A DNA stretch of 64,000 nt, from contig VYZI01000148.1 of assembly GCA_013397695.1 (NCBI GenBank), forward strand, positions 770,187 to 834,186. Direction: 5' to 3'. The notes under the pieces were generated by a model. That model was not told the origin of the DNA. It made no database searches and worked only from the letters and a program-made list of their open reading frames with translations. The stretch comes from Centropus unirufus (lineage: Eukaryota; Chordata; Aves; Cuculiformes; Centropidae). Of the stretch, positions 39,279-50,467 are shown piece by piece. The first letter of the stretch is position 1. The number at the start of each line of letters is the position of its first letter. A program made the position numbers and the translations under genes.

Positions 39279-40664
39279 GTAAAATTACGCGTAAATATGT
39301 TTCATGTATTCTGATTCATTGTGCTGAAACTTTTTTACATGTAGACTTTGGAGCACTTTACAATAATTTAGAGTTTGCTGCATTTATGGGAAGCACAAAG
39401 CTCAATATCTCTTTTGTGCAGCTATGAAAGCTGACTTTTTACAGAGAAATTAAGAAAGGGCCTGTGATGAGAACTCAAGTGTTTTTGACCTCTAGTTCAG
39501 ATCTTGACTATGTCTCTTAGAAGAGCTTGGTTTATTTATTCTGCCCATAATATTTCTCATTGGACTTGAGTGGTTTTTATTGATACAGCTTAGTTAGGTG
39601 AAAAGTAGAGATAAAGCTGAGTATTATGTTTAATATTTTAGAAATTTTAATGTTTCCCAGCTATAAGATTAGAAACTAGAAAAAATGGCAGCCTGTGACA
39701 AAGTGTCAAGAGGCAAAGTATTTAGTGTCTTTGATTACTTGATAAGGCATGGTAGATTAAGAAAGAAGTAGGCACATTCTTGTAAGTGAGAAGCAATTTC
39801 AGTTCACATTGAACGACTTGAAATCTGGAATGTACTTTGTCACCTCCTCTTAATATCAGAACAACACATGTGGAAAATAGACTGAAGATGTCGAAAGGCA
39901 TAGTGTTGAAAAACAGCTTGTTAGAGCAAGAGAAGGCCACGTAATTCCTGGGATCTGTGAATTTCTTTTCCAGTACACTGTTCTACTTCACTGCTTTGAG
40001 TAAATGTGTCTGACACAACTTTGCTTTATGAAACAAACTCTTGGTGCATATCTGGCAGTGCTCAATCAGATGTAGTTATTAGCTAGGGATTTATAGAAGG
40101 CTCTGGAACCAGGCACAGGCTGTCCTTCCTCTGCTTTGCCTCCAGTGCACTCCATGACCAAAAGCTGTTGGCTCAATACCTCTTAGAAAGATATAGGAAG
40201 TTTCTTTTCCCTTTGAGCCTAGATAAGAGGAGGTCATTGTTTGCTCCATATTTCATATAAAATGTTGATGTATTGAGTCAAAACATAATGTTTGGTAAAT
40301 TGTACTTCTGCTGAGAGATATGGTTGGCTAGGTATGGTTGGACCTGATGATCTCCAAGGTCTTTTCTAACCAATTGATTCTAAGATTTTATAATGATTCT
40401 GTAAGAATTTAGTTTTACATATGGAAATACAGCCTTTACTTCCACCTTGTGCTGTTTATATTCATGGTTCTTCAAGTAACTTCACGAGCAATGCATGGCT
40501 TTTCTTTATCTGTACATCAATCTTATTTGAAATTAGGGAGAGAGAGAAAGAAAGTAAAAAAGACATGTTGGAAAACCTCATTTTGCTTAACATTCTGTGA
40601 CTTTGTTTTGAATAGTAAGTTGAAGTTAAACTGTGGTTGATTACAGCTCTTCTTTTTTCCACAG
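39279..40664 (+). other. MAP3K15: Intron 11
   Basis: About 1.4 kb. A short sense-oriented CR1 3' end lies near 40.33-40.40 kb; the rest shows nothing identifiable. Confidence 0.8.
40325..40405 (+). mobile_element. CR1 LINE 3'-end fragment
   Basis: GGTTGGACCTGATGATCTC followed by AAGGTCTTTTCTAACC and a decayed GATTCTA/GATTCTGT tail is the typical CR1 3' terminus in sense orientation. Only about 80 bases survive. Confidence 0.75.
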
Positions 40665-40714
40665 AAACAGATTCATGAATGGAATTTCACAGCTTCTTCC
40701 ATTAGGGGAATAAG
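40665..40714 (+). CDS. MAP3K15: MAP3K15 exon 12: PH-like domain, 50-nt exon
   Basis: Encodes KQIHEWNFTASSIRGI and leaves AG of a split Ser. It matches human KQMHEWNFTASSIKGI. The donor AAG|gttggt departs from the usual GTRAGT consensus. The exon is short and not a multiple of three, so skipping it would shift the frame before the kinase domain. Confidence 0.94.
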
Positions 40715-41577
40715 GTTGGTATGTCAGAAAACACTTAAAGGTTTTTTGTTTTTATTTTATTTTTTATTTTCCTCAAGTGAGAAATCCAGATTCTGCCTTA
40801 AATCTCTGCTTTGCGTTGCATATTTTAAAAGCTTATTCTGTCCAACCTGCCTTGAAATGTCAAAATGGAAGTTTGCCTTTCCATGCGTGGGCAGAGCTGC
40901 ACATTTTTTGTAGGAATATCTAAGGGATGGATGTGGATGTATACTATCCATTAGACTTCCCTGTTTTCAATCGTGTACTTGTTTTTTATATATTTTTCTA
41001 TTTTTTACAGTTAAGTTATTGCCATCTCTGCATTTAAAAACATGGAAGGGAGGAGGAAAAAATAGCCCTTAGTTCTTCTTGCTTGCTTCCATAGAAGGAA
41101 AAACAATTTGTCTGTTTTCCTTTAAGAAAAAGAAACCATGATATCTGTTTTCTGTCTAGAAGTCAGAAATGCTATAAAAAAACCTACTAGCTAAAACTTG
41201 GATTATTAAAGAAATTTTAAATGAGGCATGAAATTGTGCTAAGGAAAGAATCCTTGTGCTGGAAGGAGAATGCTGGTGGAGCTTCTCAAGGACTAACCTT
41301 TAAATAATTAAAGTAGTCCTAGTTGTGGATTTGGACATAGAGTTGACCACAACTTCAGTATTTTCTTCTAAAAGAAACAGGTTTTTGTTTAAATGAAAAA
41401 TTTTTGGTTTTGCTTAATGTTTAAATTCCACTTTATTTTACTACTCCAATACAATGTGACTAGATGTGAAGTCTGTGGAGTTTATGGAGCATAGCTCAGT
41501 GTAAAGTTTCTGAAACATATTAGTTACCTTCAGTCTTTGAGAAAGATAACTTCTAATCAAGCAGAAGGGAGCCGAGG

Positions 41578-42271
41578 TAGGAATAACCACATCCACCAGT
41601 ACAGGTTAGGGGTTGACCTGCTGGAAAGCAGCTCTGCAGAGAAAAGGCTGGGAGTCCTGGAGGACAGCAAGCTAACCATGAGCCAACAACGTGTCCTTGT
41701 GTACAAGAAGGCCAATGGTATCCTGGGGTGGAAAAAATAAATGTGTGGCCAGCAGGTTGAGGGAGGCTATCCTTCCCTCTACTCTGCCCCATTGGAGCCC
41801 CACCTCGAGAAAAACAAGGAATTACTGGAGAGAGTCCAGCAGAGTGCCATGAGGATAATTAGGGGACAGGAGCATCCCTCTCATGAGAAGACTGAGACAC
41901 CTGGATCTGTTTAGCCCAGAGAACACTGAGAAGGGATCTTCTCAAGGGTCTTATCAATGCTTATAAATATCTAAGGGGCAGGTGTCAGACTTGAGGGGCA
42001 GACTCTTTTCAGTGGCGTCCAGCAACAGGTCCAAACTGGAGGACGGGAAGTTCCATCCGAACATAGGAAAAATTTCTTTACTGTGAGAGTGACAGAGCAC
42101 TGGAACAGGCTGCCTAGGGATGTTGTGGAGTCTGCTTCTCTGGAGATATTCAACTCCCACCTGAACGCATTCCTGTGCAGCCTCCTGTAGGTGAACCTGC
42201 ATTAGCAGGAGGGTTGGCCTAGGTGACGTCCAGAGGTCCCTTTCAACCCTGACGATTTTGTGATTCTGTAA
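41578..42271 (+). mobile_element. CR1 LINE, 5'-truncated copy 1
   Basis: Sense-oriented remains of the CR1 ORF2 C-terminal region and 3' UTR. The segments read like the usual CR1 text: a 'GGTTGACCTGCTGGAAAGC' stretch, an ATGAGCCAACA segment, AAGAAGGCCAATGGTATCCTG, then CACTGGAACAGGCTGCC, ending in the CR1 GATTTTGTGATTCTGT tail. Frameshifts and stops make it non-coding. The 5' edge is approximate. Confidence 0.9.
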
Positions 42272-43172
42272 TTCCAGTAGTGTTTAATATCTTCATAAAT
42301 TACTCAGACAGTGGGATTCAGTGCACCCTCAGCAAGTTTTCAGATGACACCAGGCTGAGTGGTGTGGTTAACACGCCTGAGGGATAGGATGCCATCCAGG
42401 GGACAACCTTGAGAAATGGACCTGTGTGAACCTCATGTGGATCAACAAGGCCAAGTGCAAGGTCCTACACCAGGGTCCGGGCAACCCCCGGTGTCAATAC
42501 AGGCTGGGGAACTGAAGAGATTGAGAGCAGCCCTGCTGAGAAGGACTTTAGGGTACCAATGGATGAAAAGCTGGACATGAACCAGCCATGTGTACTCACA
42601 GCCCAGAAGGCCAACTGTATCCTGGGCCACATGAAAAGAAGCATGGCAGCATGTTGAGTGAGATGATTCTCTGCTCTACTTAACCCTGATGAGACCCCTC
42701 TTGGAGTTCTGTGACCAGCTCTGGAGCCCTCAGCACGGGAAAGGCATGGACCTCTTGGAGTGGGTCCAGAGGAGGGCCACAACAATGACTAGCGGGCTGA
42801 AACACTTTTCATATAAGGAAAGGCTGAGAGAGTTGGGGTTGTTGTTAGAGGCAGGCTCATAAGGATGACGGAGACAAACTCTTTAGCAGGGCCTGTTGTG
42901 ATGCAATAAGGTGTAATGGTTTTAAAGTAAAAGAGGGTTGATTCAGACTGGATACAAGGAAGACATTTTTTAAATGAGGGTGGAAAAACACTGGGAGAGG
43001 TATGCCAGAGTGGTGCCAGAAGCCCCATCCCTGGAAACATTCACGGTCAGGTTGGACAGGGCTCTGAGCAACCTGATCCATGTCAGGATGACCCTGCTTA
43101 TGGCAGGGAGCTTGGACTAGTTGACCTTTAAAGTTCCTTTCCAACCCATGCCATTCTGTGATTCTATAATAA
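42272..43172 (+). mobile_element. CR1 LINE, 5'-truncated copy 2
   Basis: Starts at a more 5' position of the element than copy 1, with a reverse-transcriptase relic (a decayed LFNIFIN-like start, then TLSKFSDDTRLSG). It runs to a CR1 3' end with CATTCTGTGATTCTAT. The reading frame is broken in several places. It lies head-to-tail directly behind copy 1, and its 3' sequence differs from that of copy 1, so it is a separate insertion rather than a local duplication. Confidence 0.9.
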
Positions 43173-43329
43173 TATACACATATAATTGTACACTGCCTCT
43201 CCATGGTAATTAACTGTGAAAAAGATGTTTGCTAAGTGTTTGTAATAAAAAAAATATTTAAGTCCTCCTTGCTCTATTTTTTCCAATAGTTACATTCAAA
43301 ATAATCTTTTCTTAATGTGAATTTTACAG

Positions 43330-43425
43330 CATTTCCAAATTTGATGAACGCTGTTGTTTTCTTTATGTCCATGACAACTCTGACGACTTTCAAATCTACT
43401 TTTCTACAGAAAACCAATGCAGTAG
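43330..43425 (+). CDS. MAP3K15: MAP3K15 exon 13: PH-like domain core
   Basis: Completes the split Ser and encodes ISKFDERCCFLYVHDNSDDF, QIYFSTENQCS and AG of a split Arg. KRDERCCFLY/KFDERCCFLY is a signature of the ASK PH-like region. The donor is TAG|gtgagt. Confidence 0.96.
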
Positions 43426-44818
43426 GTGAGTTCAGTTTGTGGGTACTGCATTTGAGATCTGTGTCCTGAGTATGATTGGTTTAGTAAAGATTGAAAGCTG
43501 GCATGTTTGTTTCAGAAATTAATTATTCCTTCACTTTTTTCTTAATGAGGGAGCAATGAGCTAAACTCAGTGATATTTAAGGTGATGAAAGGAATGCCCC
43601 ATTACAGTTGCTGACTAGTTCTGATCAGTCCACCATTAGGACTGAGAAAAGGTTTAAGTAGCTTATTCTAAGTTATAACTGCTATCTTCTGTCTCTTGGC
43701 CATGCCATCTAAGGTACTTTATGGGCTTAGATTCCCTTATGTACCCATCAGTTTTATGTAAGAGCAACTAGTCTTAATAGAAAGTCCTAGCTCATATTAT
43801 GTCAAATATCTGTTATCGTCTGTGTCTGTATGTTCAAATATTTCCTAAAGATGTCTTGTTTCTAAATAATAAGCCCAGTAACTGAATTTCAGGCCTAAAT
43901 TTATACAGACCAAATTCTTCCTAGGGCCTGATATTTGGTGTATTAAACTTATGAATTAAGAAAGAGTGATTTATTAACACACTTAGTATTTGGGGTGGGG
44001 TAGCATGTTTAATTTTCTTACAATAGTTATTATTTATGTATTACATGGAATAAGCTCAAATAAAAGAAAATTAATAGCTTTTCAGAGTGCAGTCACTCTG
44101 TTAGTCACTGAAAGACGTGAATAGTTTATAATATTTTTTGATATTGTTTTAGCCATTTATTGTGGAAATTGGAAAAAAGTGAGTGGCTTAGGCAGAGGAG
44201 TACAGGAAAAGATGATCTCGTACTTAAGGATCTGTATATTTATATAGTATTGCATTTCAGGATGCCCCACTAGAAACCACGACATCTGTTTTTGAGCAAT
44301 ACTGAGTAATCACACTTTTAACCAAAGCCCATAGGAACAGTTAAATTCTCATGACTACACAGGTGAACCATCCAATTTGATGTTGGAAATTGAGCAAAAT
44401 AGAATTACCTATTGAAAAACAATACTTAATTCCTTAGTATCTCTACTTTTTCTCTGATTACATTTGTAAAGACAAAGCCATACTAAGTATTTTCCATTCA
44501 AATGTACAGCAAAAATATTTTTTTGTTTGATCAACCAAGATTTTACCATGAAATTACCATAACAAGCAAGTATTGGATTCTGCTACAGGGGATAAAATAA
44601 TTTTATAGATCATTGGGCTTTTCAGTGTGTGCCTGTTCTTCATCACTTACAATAGAGTAAATATGGAAACATAAGTAATGAAAGAAACCTGTGAACATGC
44701 TAGTCAGTTTATTAGCTTGAGAGCACAGACCATCTTGCAAAGAATATATTTTATCTCCTTCCAAAAGGATGTTTACGTATGATCCTGTGCTGATTTTGTT
44801 TTTTTGTTTTTTTTTCAG
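43426..44818 (+). other. MAP3K15: Intron 13
   Basis: About 1.4 kb, AT-rich, with no repeat or exon recognised; it ends in a long T-tract and CAG. Confidence 0.8.
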
Positions 44819-44906
44819 ATTCTGTGGGCTGGTGAAAGAAATTTTGTCTGATGCAGTTGGCAGTACTTTGGAACTAGAGGGAGAAGTTGATGGAGACACA
44901 TTAGAG
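44819..44906 (+). CDS. MAP3K15: MAP3K15 exon 14: end of PH-like domain
   Basis: Encodes FCGLVKEILSDAVGSTLELE followed by GEVDGDTLE, the acidic linker that leads into the kinase domain. It ends in phase 0 at GAG|gtatgt. Human ASK3 has FFSLVKEM; FCGL here is closer to ASK2 at those two positions. Confidence 0.95.
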
Positions 44907-45776
44907 GTATGTCAAGGGTAGTAGATAAAAAAACTTGTTCTCAGTCTTCTGTGCACTTTCATATCGTATACTAGAAAGATAATATATAGCATTTAAACAC
45001 CTTCATTGTATATGAAATTTCAAGACTTACAAAGCTATTTCTACAGAAGAGTTGCATTCCTTTGAAAGAACACGTTTTGACTGAAGTGAGCCTGTAACTA
45101 CTGCAAACTGTGCAAATCTATAATGAAGGCGGTACTGATCTTGTATTTACACTGGAAACCACCTTAAGAATAATCTGATATAATCTGGCTTAAATGGACA
45201 AAAATATAAGATATTAAATAAATTTATGACCGATTTCTTTATGAGCAATACAGAAAGGGGAAAAAACAGACTGGAAAAGGGTTATTGACATTATTTTATG
45301 TGGGCTCAGGTTAGGGTGGGTGATTCCATGTCTTTATAAAACATCCAGCCTCATAGCTAATGTGCAAATTGAAAGCAGTAAGTACATACCCTGTGCTTCT
45401 GATTATTTCTTTTGAAACGTGAGAAGCCACCATAAAAAGTAGGTTGTGGTTTATATTTGTGATTGAGCAAATTCAGGCAATGTGATTGAGTATAAAAACC
45501 CTACTGTGCTTTGTTTGAGCTGGGTATCTTTCTGAGCATGCATCATTCCAGCAATTCTCCTAGGCTATGAATCAGAGCAGCTCTTTATTACAGTGAATCT
45601 CTTGTAGTACCTGAGACTTCAGCAAAGGATTAAGAGAGTAGAAGATCCAGTACTGTACTGTTGGATATAATTGCATTCAGTGGGGAAGATGAGTTTTTTG
45701 CAGTGTTTGAGCATAGTGACTACAGAATTCTCTTCTGAAGTGAAAAGGACAAGATGTACACATCTATTAAGTTCAG

Positions 45777-45790
45777 CTATATATATATGT
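45777..45790. repeat. AT dinucleotide microsatellite
   Basis: Short run of alternating T and A in intron 14; ordinary simple sequence. Confidence 0.8.
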
Positions 45791-48337
45791 TTATATAAAA
45801 ATACATGTATCTGTGGTCTTGCCCAAGCACTGGGGCTTGGCAAAGGCAGCGTATTATCTATAGCTGCCGATTTTACATTGCATACATATGCCCTTGGCTA
45901 ATAGCAGGACAATCTCTGAGTGATACAGTCAAGCGTGCAATGGTCTTCCAGAGGAAATGAGCTCACTGTGGCTTGAGCCTTATAAAAACTGAACTGGGAG
46001 AATCATTTGAGAATGCACTGCAGGAAACAATCCTGCATGAATCGATGACCTATGGACAGATGACCACAGAAAATAATTTACATCTTAATGCTATATCATT
46101 CTCCATACATTGAACTCTTCACAATGATCACCCTGTACATACTGTCTTAGAGCAGGACATTAAAACAGAAATCAAGATAGAGAAGGGGAAGATTAATTTG
46201 TTTCACTTATAAATGAGCTAAGACACTTAATGTCTTTCTGCAGCATGAATTCTTACATTTCAGAAGAGACAACGGGCAATGCTGCTTCATATGGTCTTGA
46301 TGTGCTTGACAAGCATAGAGAAAGCAGAAATTCTTGTGTTGATAAAACAGCTGTTTATATTTAGGGAAGAGGAAGAAATACCTTTACGCAGAGTTTGGGG
46401 GAAGAAAATATTATTTCTGTCAGAATTCTTATGAGGATGTTGGCCCCCGTGTGTTTTGGATTGCAGTAGTATTTGAAAGCTGCTACAGTTTAATTCAACA
46501 GCTGACTAGGATTTGGAAGGAGGGTGATTTTGGCAGTACTTTCTACCGTAGGGTATTTTCTTCTGGATAGTGATGTTGAATAAGTTCCCATCACTTTAAC
46601 AGCATTGGCTGTACCCCAAATAAGATATCCTAGAGATTAGACTCTGCCCTACCGGGTCCATACAGGAGGGCAGTTATGAACACTTGCTTACTCATACATA
46701 ATGGTTGAATTGCACATCTAGTGGATCGCACATTCAGACTTCTGGCAATCGGCAGTTATTTGTTCAAACTTTGTAGCTGTTGGGACAAGAGGAGGCAAAT
46801 GTAAAGTGGCATCAAATATTTACAAGTCTATTAAGCTGTACCCTAACTAGCATTGAACTATAATTTTCACTTATCATTGGACCCAGAGTAGAGAACACAG
46901 GTTTCTCTACGGTAATTATAGAGTTGGCTTAGGAACAGTCTGTTGCAGACAGAGTTGCTGTCAATCTTAAATTCTGCTATGTGACGGCTGCCTTTTTTCC
47001 ACACAGTTTTATGTCATATGATAGCTGTGAAAGCTGGATGTGCTCCTATCAAAGAACTTGACAAGTTTTACATATGGCGTTTTGGGTCAGTTATGCCTAT
47101 CGTATAACAAGATTATGTTATGAACCGTGAAGTGCTGAAACGTGGAAAATGAAACTGTACTAAAGTTGTGCTAGCTCAAGTTTAGTTCCACGGAGCAGAA
47201 TATGCTGTTAGGATAAACGACAGACGGTTTTCTTTAGCACCTTCCATACAACAGCATGAAACTTGCCATCTTTGCTGGGGTGTAGAGTGGGGAATTGTCA
47301 GTGACACACGGACACTACAGAATCAGTGCTGCAATATGAGCTAGGAAGGCACCTCACAGACAGATCCTAAGGCTGCACTGTAAGAGAGTCTTATTGGATG
47401 GAGAAAAAAGTGGTAAAAAGCAGAAAAAGTAGTGATTGACCAAAAATATCAGTAATTAAAGCCATCATTAAAAAGGGTTTTATTTTAATAGAGAATTGAT
47501 GAAGCTACAGAGAATACCCTGCAGATCTCCCATATGGTATATACTCATGGATTTGGGAAGATACAAGGGGAGGTCTGTGTACTGATATTATAATATCTAA
47601 GGCCATGAAACTGTCCAATTCCTCTCTTAACTCTGCAAAAGTGTTTTTCTCAATACCCTTTATTAGTTCCCTGATTTGAACCAGGGGTCTGCTGCTTAAC
47701 CCAACTTCCATAAGAAATTTGAATTTATTTGGTGCCAGGGATGTAGTTTCATTAAGCATCATTCATTAGTAGGCTTTTCCACTGACCTTTATAGTAGGAG
47801 AGCTCTGTGATGAGCTCATGATAAGGGACAGGACCATTGCATGGGGTGAATTAGTGTAGCTTTACTGAAGTCAGTGAACTAGCAGTGGCTTACTCAACCG
47901 GCAACATGACCCAGCATCTTTCAGCAGAAATGGAAACAACCATTCAGATATTTAATTATCCTTGGGAAGATGAGTGTTTTTTTTTTTTCCTTTTGGAAAA
48001 ACACATAGTGAGGGGAGTATGCCGGAAATTAATTATGCTGTGCCTAAGCTCAAATGAGAGCTTAGGGTCTTAAAACCCTGACCACCTGCTTTAAGGAGAC
48101 AGTCAATTTTATCTAGCTATTAAACCACTGGTTTCAAAATTACAGGTTACCTACCATACATTTATGTGTTCTGAAGGCTGTGAACAATTCTTAGAGATGA
48201 TGCATGAATGTATTCTTTTGACAGCACCATTTCATTGAATTTTATTTAATACTGTGTTCCACATTCGGGTGAATGCATTTCAAAGTTGGCTGGGGAAGAT
48301 TGTTTTATGAAGCAAGTAATGTAACTTGCTTCAAGTT

Positions 48338-49405
48338 CATAGAATCACTAGGTTGGAAAAGACCTCTGAGATCATCAAGTCCAACCATACCTGTCTCCCA
48401 CTAAACCAGATTCCTAAGCACCTCGTCTCCCTGTCTTTTAATACATCCAGGGATGGTGACTTCACCACCTCCTTGGGCAAACTGTTCCAGCACCTGATGA
48501 CCCTTTTTGGTGAAAAATGTTTTCCTAATGTCCAGTCTGAACCTCCCCTGGCACAGCTTGAGGCCATTCCCCCTTGTCCTATCCCCTGTCACTTGGGAGA
48601 ATACACCAGCGCCCACCTCTCCACAACTGCCTCTCAGGTAGTTGTAGGCACTGATAAGATCTCCCCTCAGCCTCTTCTTGTCTAGGTTAAACAGCTCCCT
48701 CAGCCGCTCCTCATAGACTTGTTCTCCAGCCCCTTCCCCAGCTTCCTTGCCCTTCTCTGAACACACTCCAGGACCTCAATGTCCTTCTTGGAGTGAGGAG
48801 CCCAGAACTGAACACAGGATTCCAGGTGTGGCCTCACCAGTGCTGAGTACAGGGGCAGAATCACCCCCTGGACCTGCTGGCCATGCTGTTTCTGATGCAG
48901 GCCAAAATGCCATTGGATTTCTTTGTCACCTGGGTACACTGCTGGCTCATGTTCAGTTGGCTGTCAACGAACACCCCCAGGTCCTTCTCCTCCAGGCAGC
49001 TTTCCAGCCTCTCTTCCCCAAGCCTGTGGTCCTGCCTGGGGTTGCTGTGTCCCAAGTGCAGGACCCAACATTTGGCCTTGTTAAACCTCATCCCATTGTT
49101 CTCAGCCCATTGGTCCAACCTGTCCAGATCCCTTTGAAGAGCCTCCCTAGCCTCAAGCAGATCAACACTTCCCGCTTAGTGTCACCTGTGAGCTTGCCAA
49201 GGGTCCATTCAATCCCTTTGCCCAGGTCATTGATAAAGAGATTGAACAGGACTGGTCCCAGCACTGAGCCCTGGGGAACACCACTTGTGACTGGCCTCCA
49301 GCTAGATTTAGCTCCGTTTACCACAACTCTTTTGGCCTGACCATCCAGCCAGTTTTCCACCCAGGAAAGGGTGTGCCCGCTCAGGCCAGTGGCAGCCAGT
49401 TTCTA
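48338..49405 (-). mobile_element. CR1 LINE, 5'-truncated, antisense
   Basis: On the minus strand the reverse-transcriptase C-terminal region is readable: [19 protein letters not shown], then [38 protein letters not shown] and the 3' UTR, ending in CATAGAATCACTAGG on the plus strand. It is the best preserved CR1 copy in the window, but still broken by frame changes and truncated at its 5' end near 49.4 kb. Open frames on both strands of this stretch are by-products of the element and not host genes. Confidence 0.93.
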
Positions 49406-49590
49406 GAGCAGAAGTTGTAGAAGTTGTATAACGCCCCAGGCTGGTGGGGGAGCTGTTGTATTGGAGCTGTAGTGCAGTAACTGCTCTGTGCTGTGCTAAC
49501 CCCGTGCAGTACCGAACTGTTGTTAAACGCCTCTGTAATGGCAAATGTCAAACAATTTCTATGCTGTTTGTTTATCTTTTCTGCTTGCAG

Positions 49591-49724
49591 TACGAATACG
49601 ATTATGATGAGAAGGGTGACAGGGTAATTCTAGGGAAAGGTACTTACGGAGTAGTTTATGCTGGAAGAGACCTTAGCAATCAGGTCCGAATAGCCATCAA
49701 AGAAATACCCGAGAGAGACAGCAG
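49591..49724 (+). CDS. MAP3K15: MAP3K15 exon 15: kinase N-lobe, P-loop and catalytic lysine
   Basis: Encodes [31 protein letters not shown] and [21 protein letters not shown] is the glycine-rich ATP-binding loop and the Lys of IAIKE is the ATP-anchoring lysine. The acceptor is TTGCAG and the exon ends with AG of a split Arg. The reading frame stays open upstream into the intron as far as 49444, so an earlier acceptor would also be in frame. The one used here is chosen because it restores the conserved GDTLE-YEYDY junction. Confidence 0.97.
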
Positions 49725-50339
49725 GTAAGACCTCGTTCATTGTTATATATACGTTATTAATGGAACTGAAGTTACTTTCCTGAAATTTTTTGCTGCTCTT
49801 AGCATGTATTATTATATGGTTACCTTATAAAATCCCAGTATGCTATGTATCAATTACTATTCCCACCAAGTATTCAACAATACCCTTTTGCAAATAAGAA
49901 TTTTTTCTGTTTTGGAAAAGATATTAGATATATCGTAAATAATACAGTTTGATAATCTATATGTATATATGTGTATACCATAAATATTAGAATAAGGTGT
50001 ATTTTGGGATTTAAATTGAATTGTATCTGATTTGTGTTCTTTTGGGGGAGGGGGAAAACAAAGAAGGAGTTTTGAAGGCAAAGACAGTATTATGTAATGA
50101 TACAGAAGAAAGGCATGTATAGATTTTCAAGGGGATGTTTCTCCTTGAGTTTTCTTCTGGGATCTATCTCTGTACTTTTCTTGAATAGGTAGGCAGTCAC
50201 ACTGCATTTTGAAGGCTGTGGACAAGATGTTTGACAGTAGGATCAGTATCCCTAAAATTCTTCCTGTTTGCAAACTAGCATTTACTCTTTTCCTACATGA
50301 TGAGATACTCCTCGATTAATTTTTATTTTTTTTTAATAG
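49725..50339 (+). other. MAP3K15: Intron 15
   Basis: About 0.6 kb of AT-rich intron with nothing notable; a poly-T tract and ATAG acceptor. Confidence 0.8.
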
Positions 50340-50467
50340 GTACTCTCAACCTCTTCATGAAGAGATAGCTTTGCATAAATACTTAAAGCATCGAAACATT
50401 GTCCAGTACCTTGGATCTGTTTCAGAAGATGGATACATTAAGATTTTTATGGAGCAGGTGCCAGGAG
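50340..50467 (+). CDS. MAP3K15: MAP3K15 exon 16: kinase helix C to hinge
   Basis: Completes the split Arg and encodes [39 protein letters not shown] and VPGG. A Glu of HEEIALH is the expected helix C glutamate that pairs with the catalytic lysine, and MEQVPGG is the hinge. [17 protein letters not shown] matches ASK3 rather than ASK1 ([17 protein letters not shown]). It ends with G of a split Gly. Confidence 0.97.

Larger units (their letters stand above)
40715..43329 (+). other. MAP3K15: Intron 12
   Basis: About 2.6 kb, of which roughly 1.6 kb is two adjacent sense-oriented CR1 fragments (listed separately). The remainder is AT-rich intron. Confidence 0.85.
44907..49590 (+). other. MAP3K15: Intron 14 (4.7 kb)
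   Basis: Contains an AT microsatellite near 45.78 kb and a roughly 1.1-kb antisense CR1 at 48.34-49.4 kb. About 190 bases of non-CR1 sequence separate the element from the first kinase exon. No other gene was found in 45.0-48.3 kb. Confidence 0.85.

Noticed and set aside
42465..43204. Minus-strand open frames of 106 and 115 codons
   Set aside because: They are antisense shadows of the sense CR1 copies in intron 12.
48326..49360. Several long open frames on both strands (up to 197 codons)
   Set aside because: They fall wholly inside the antisense CR1. The minus-strand ones are reverse-transcriptase relics and the plus-strand ones are their shadows.
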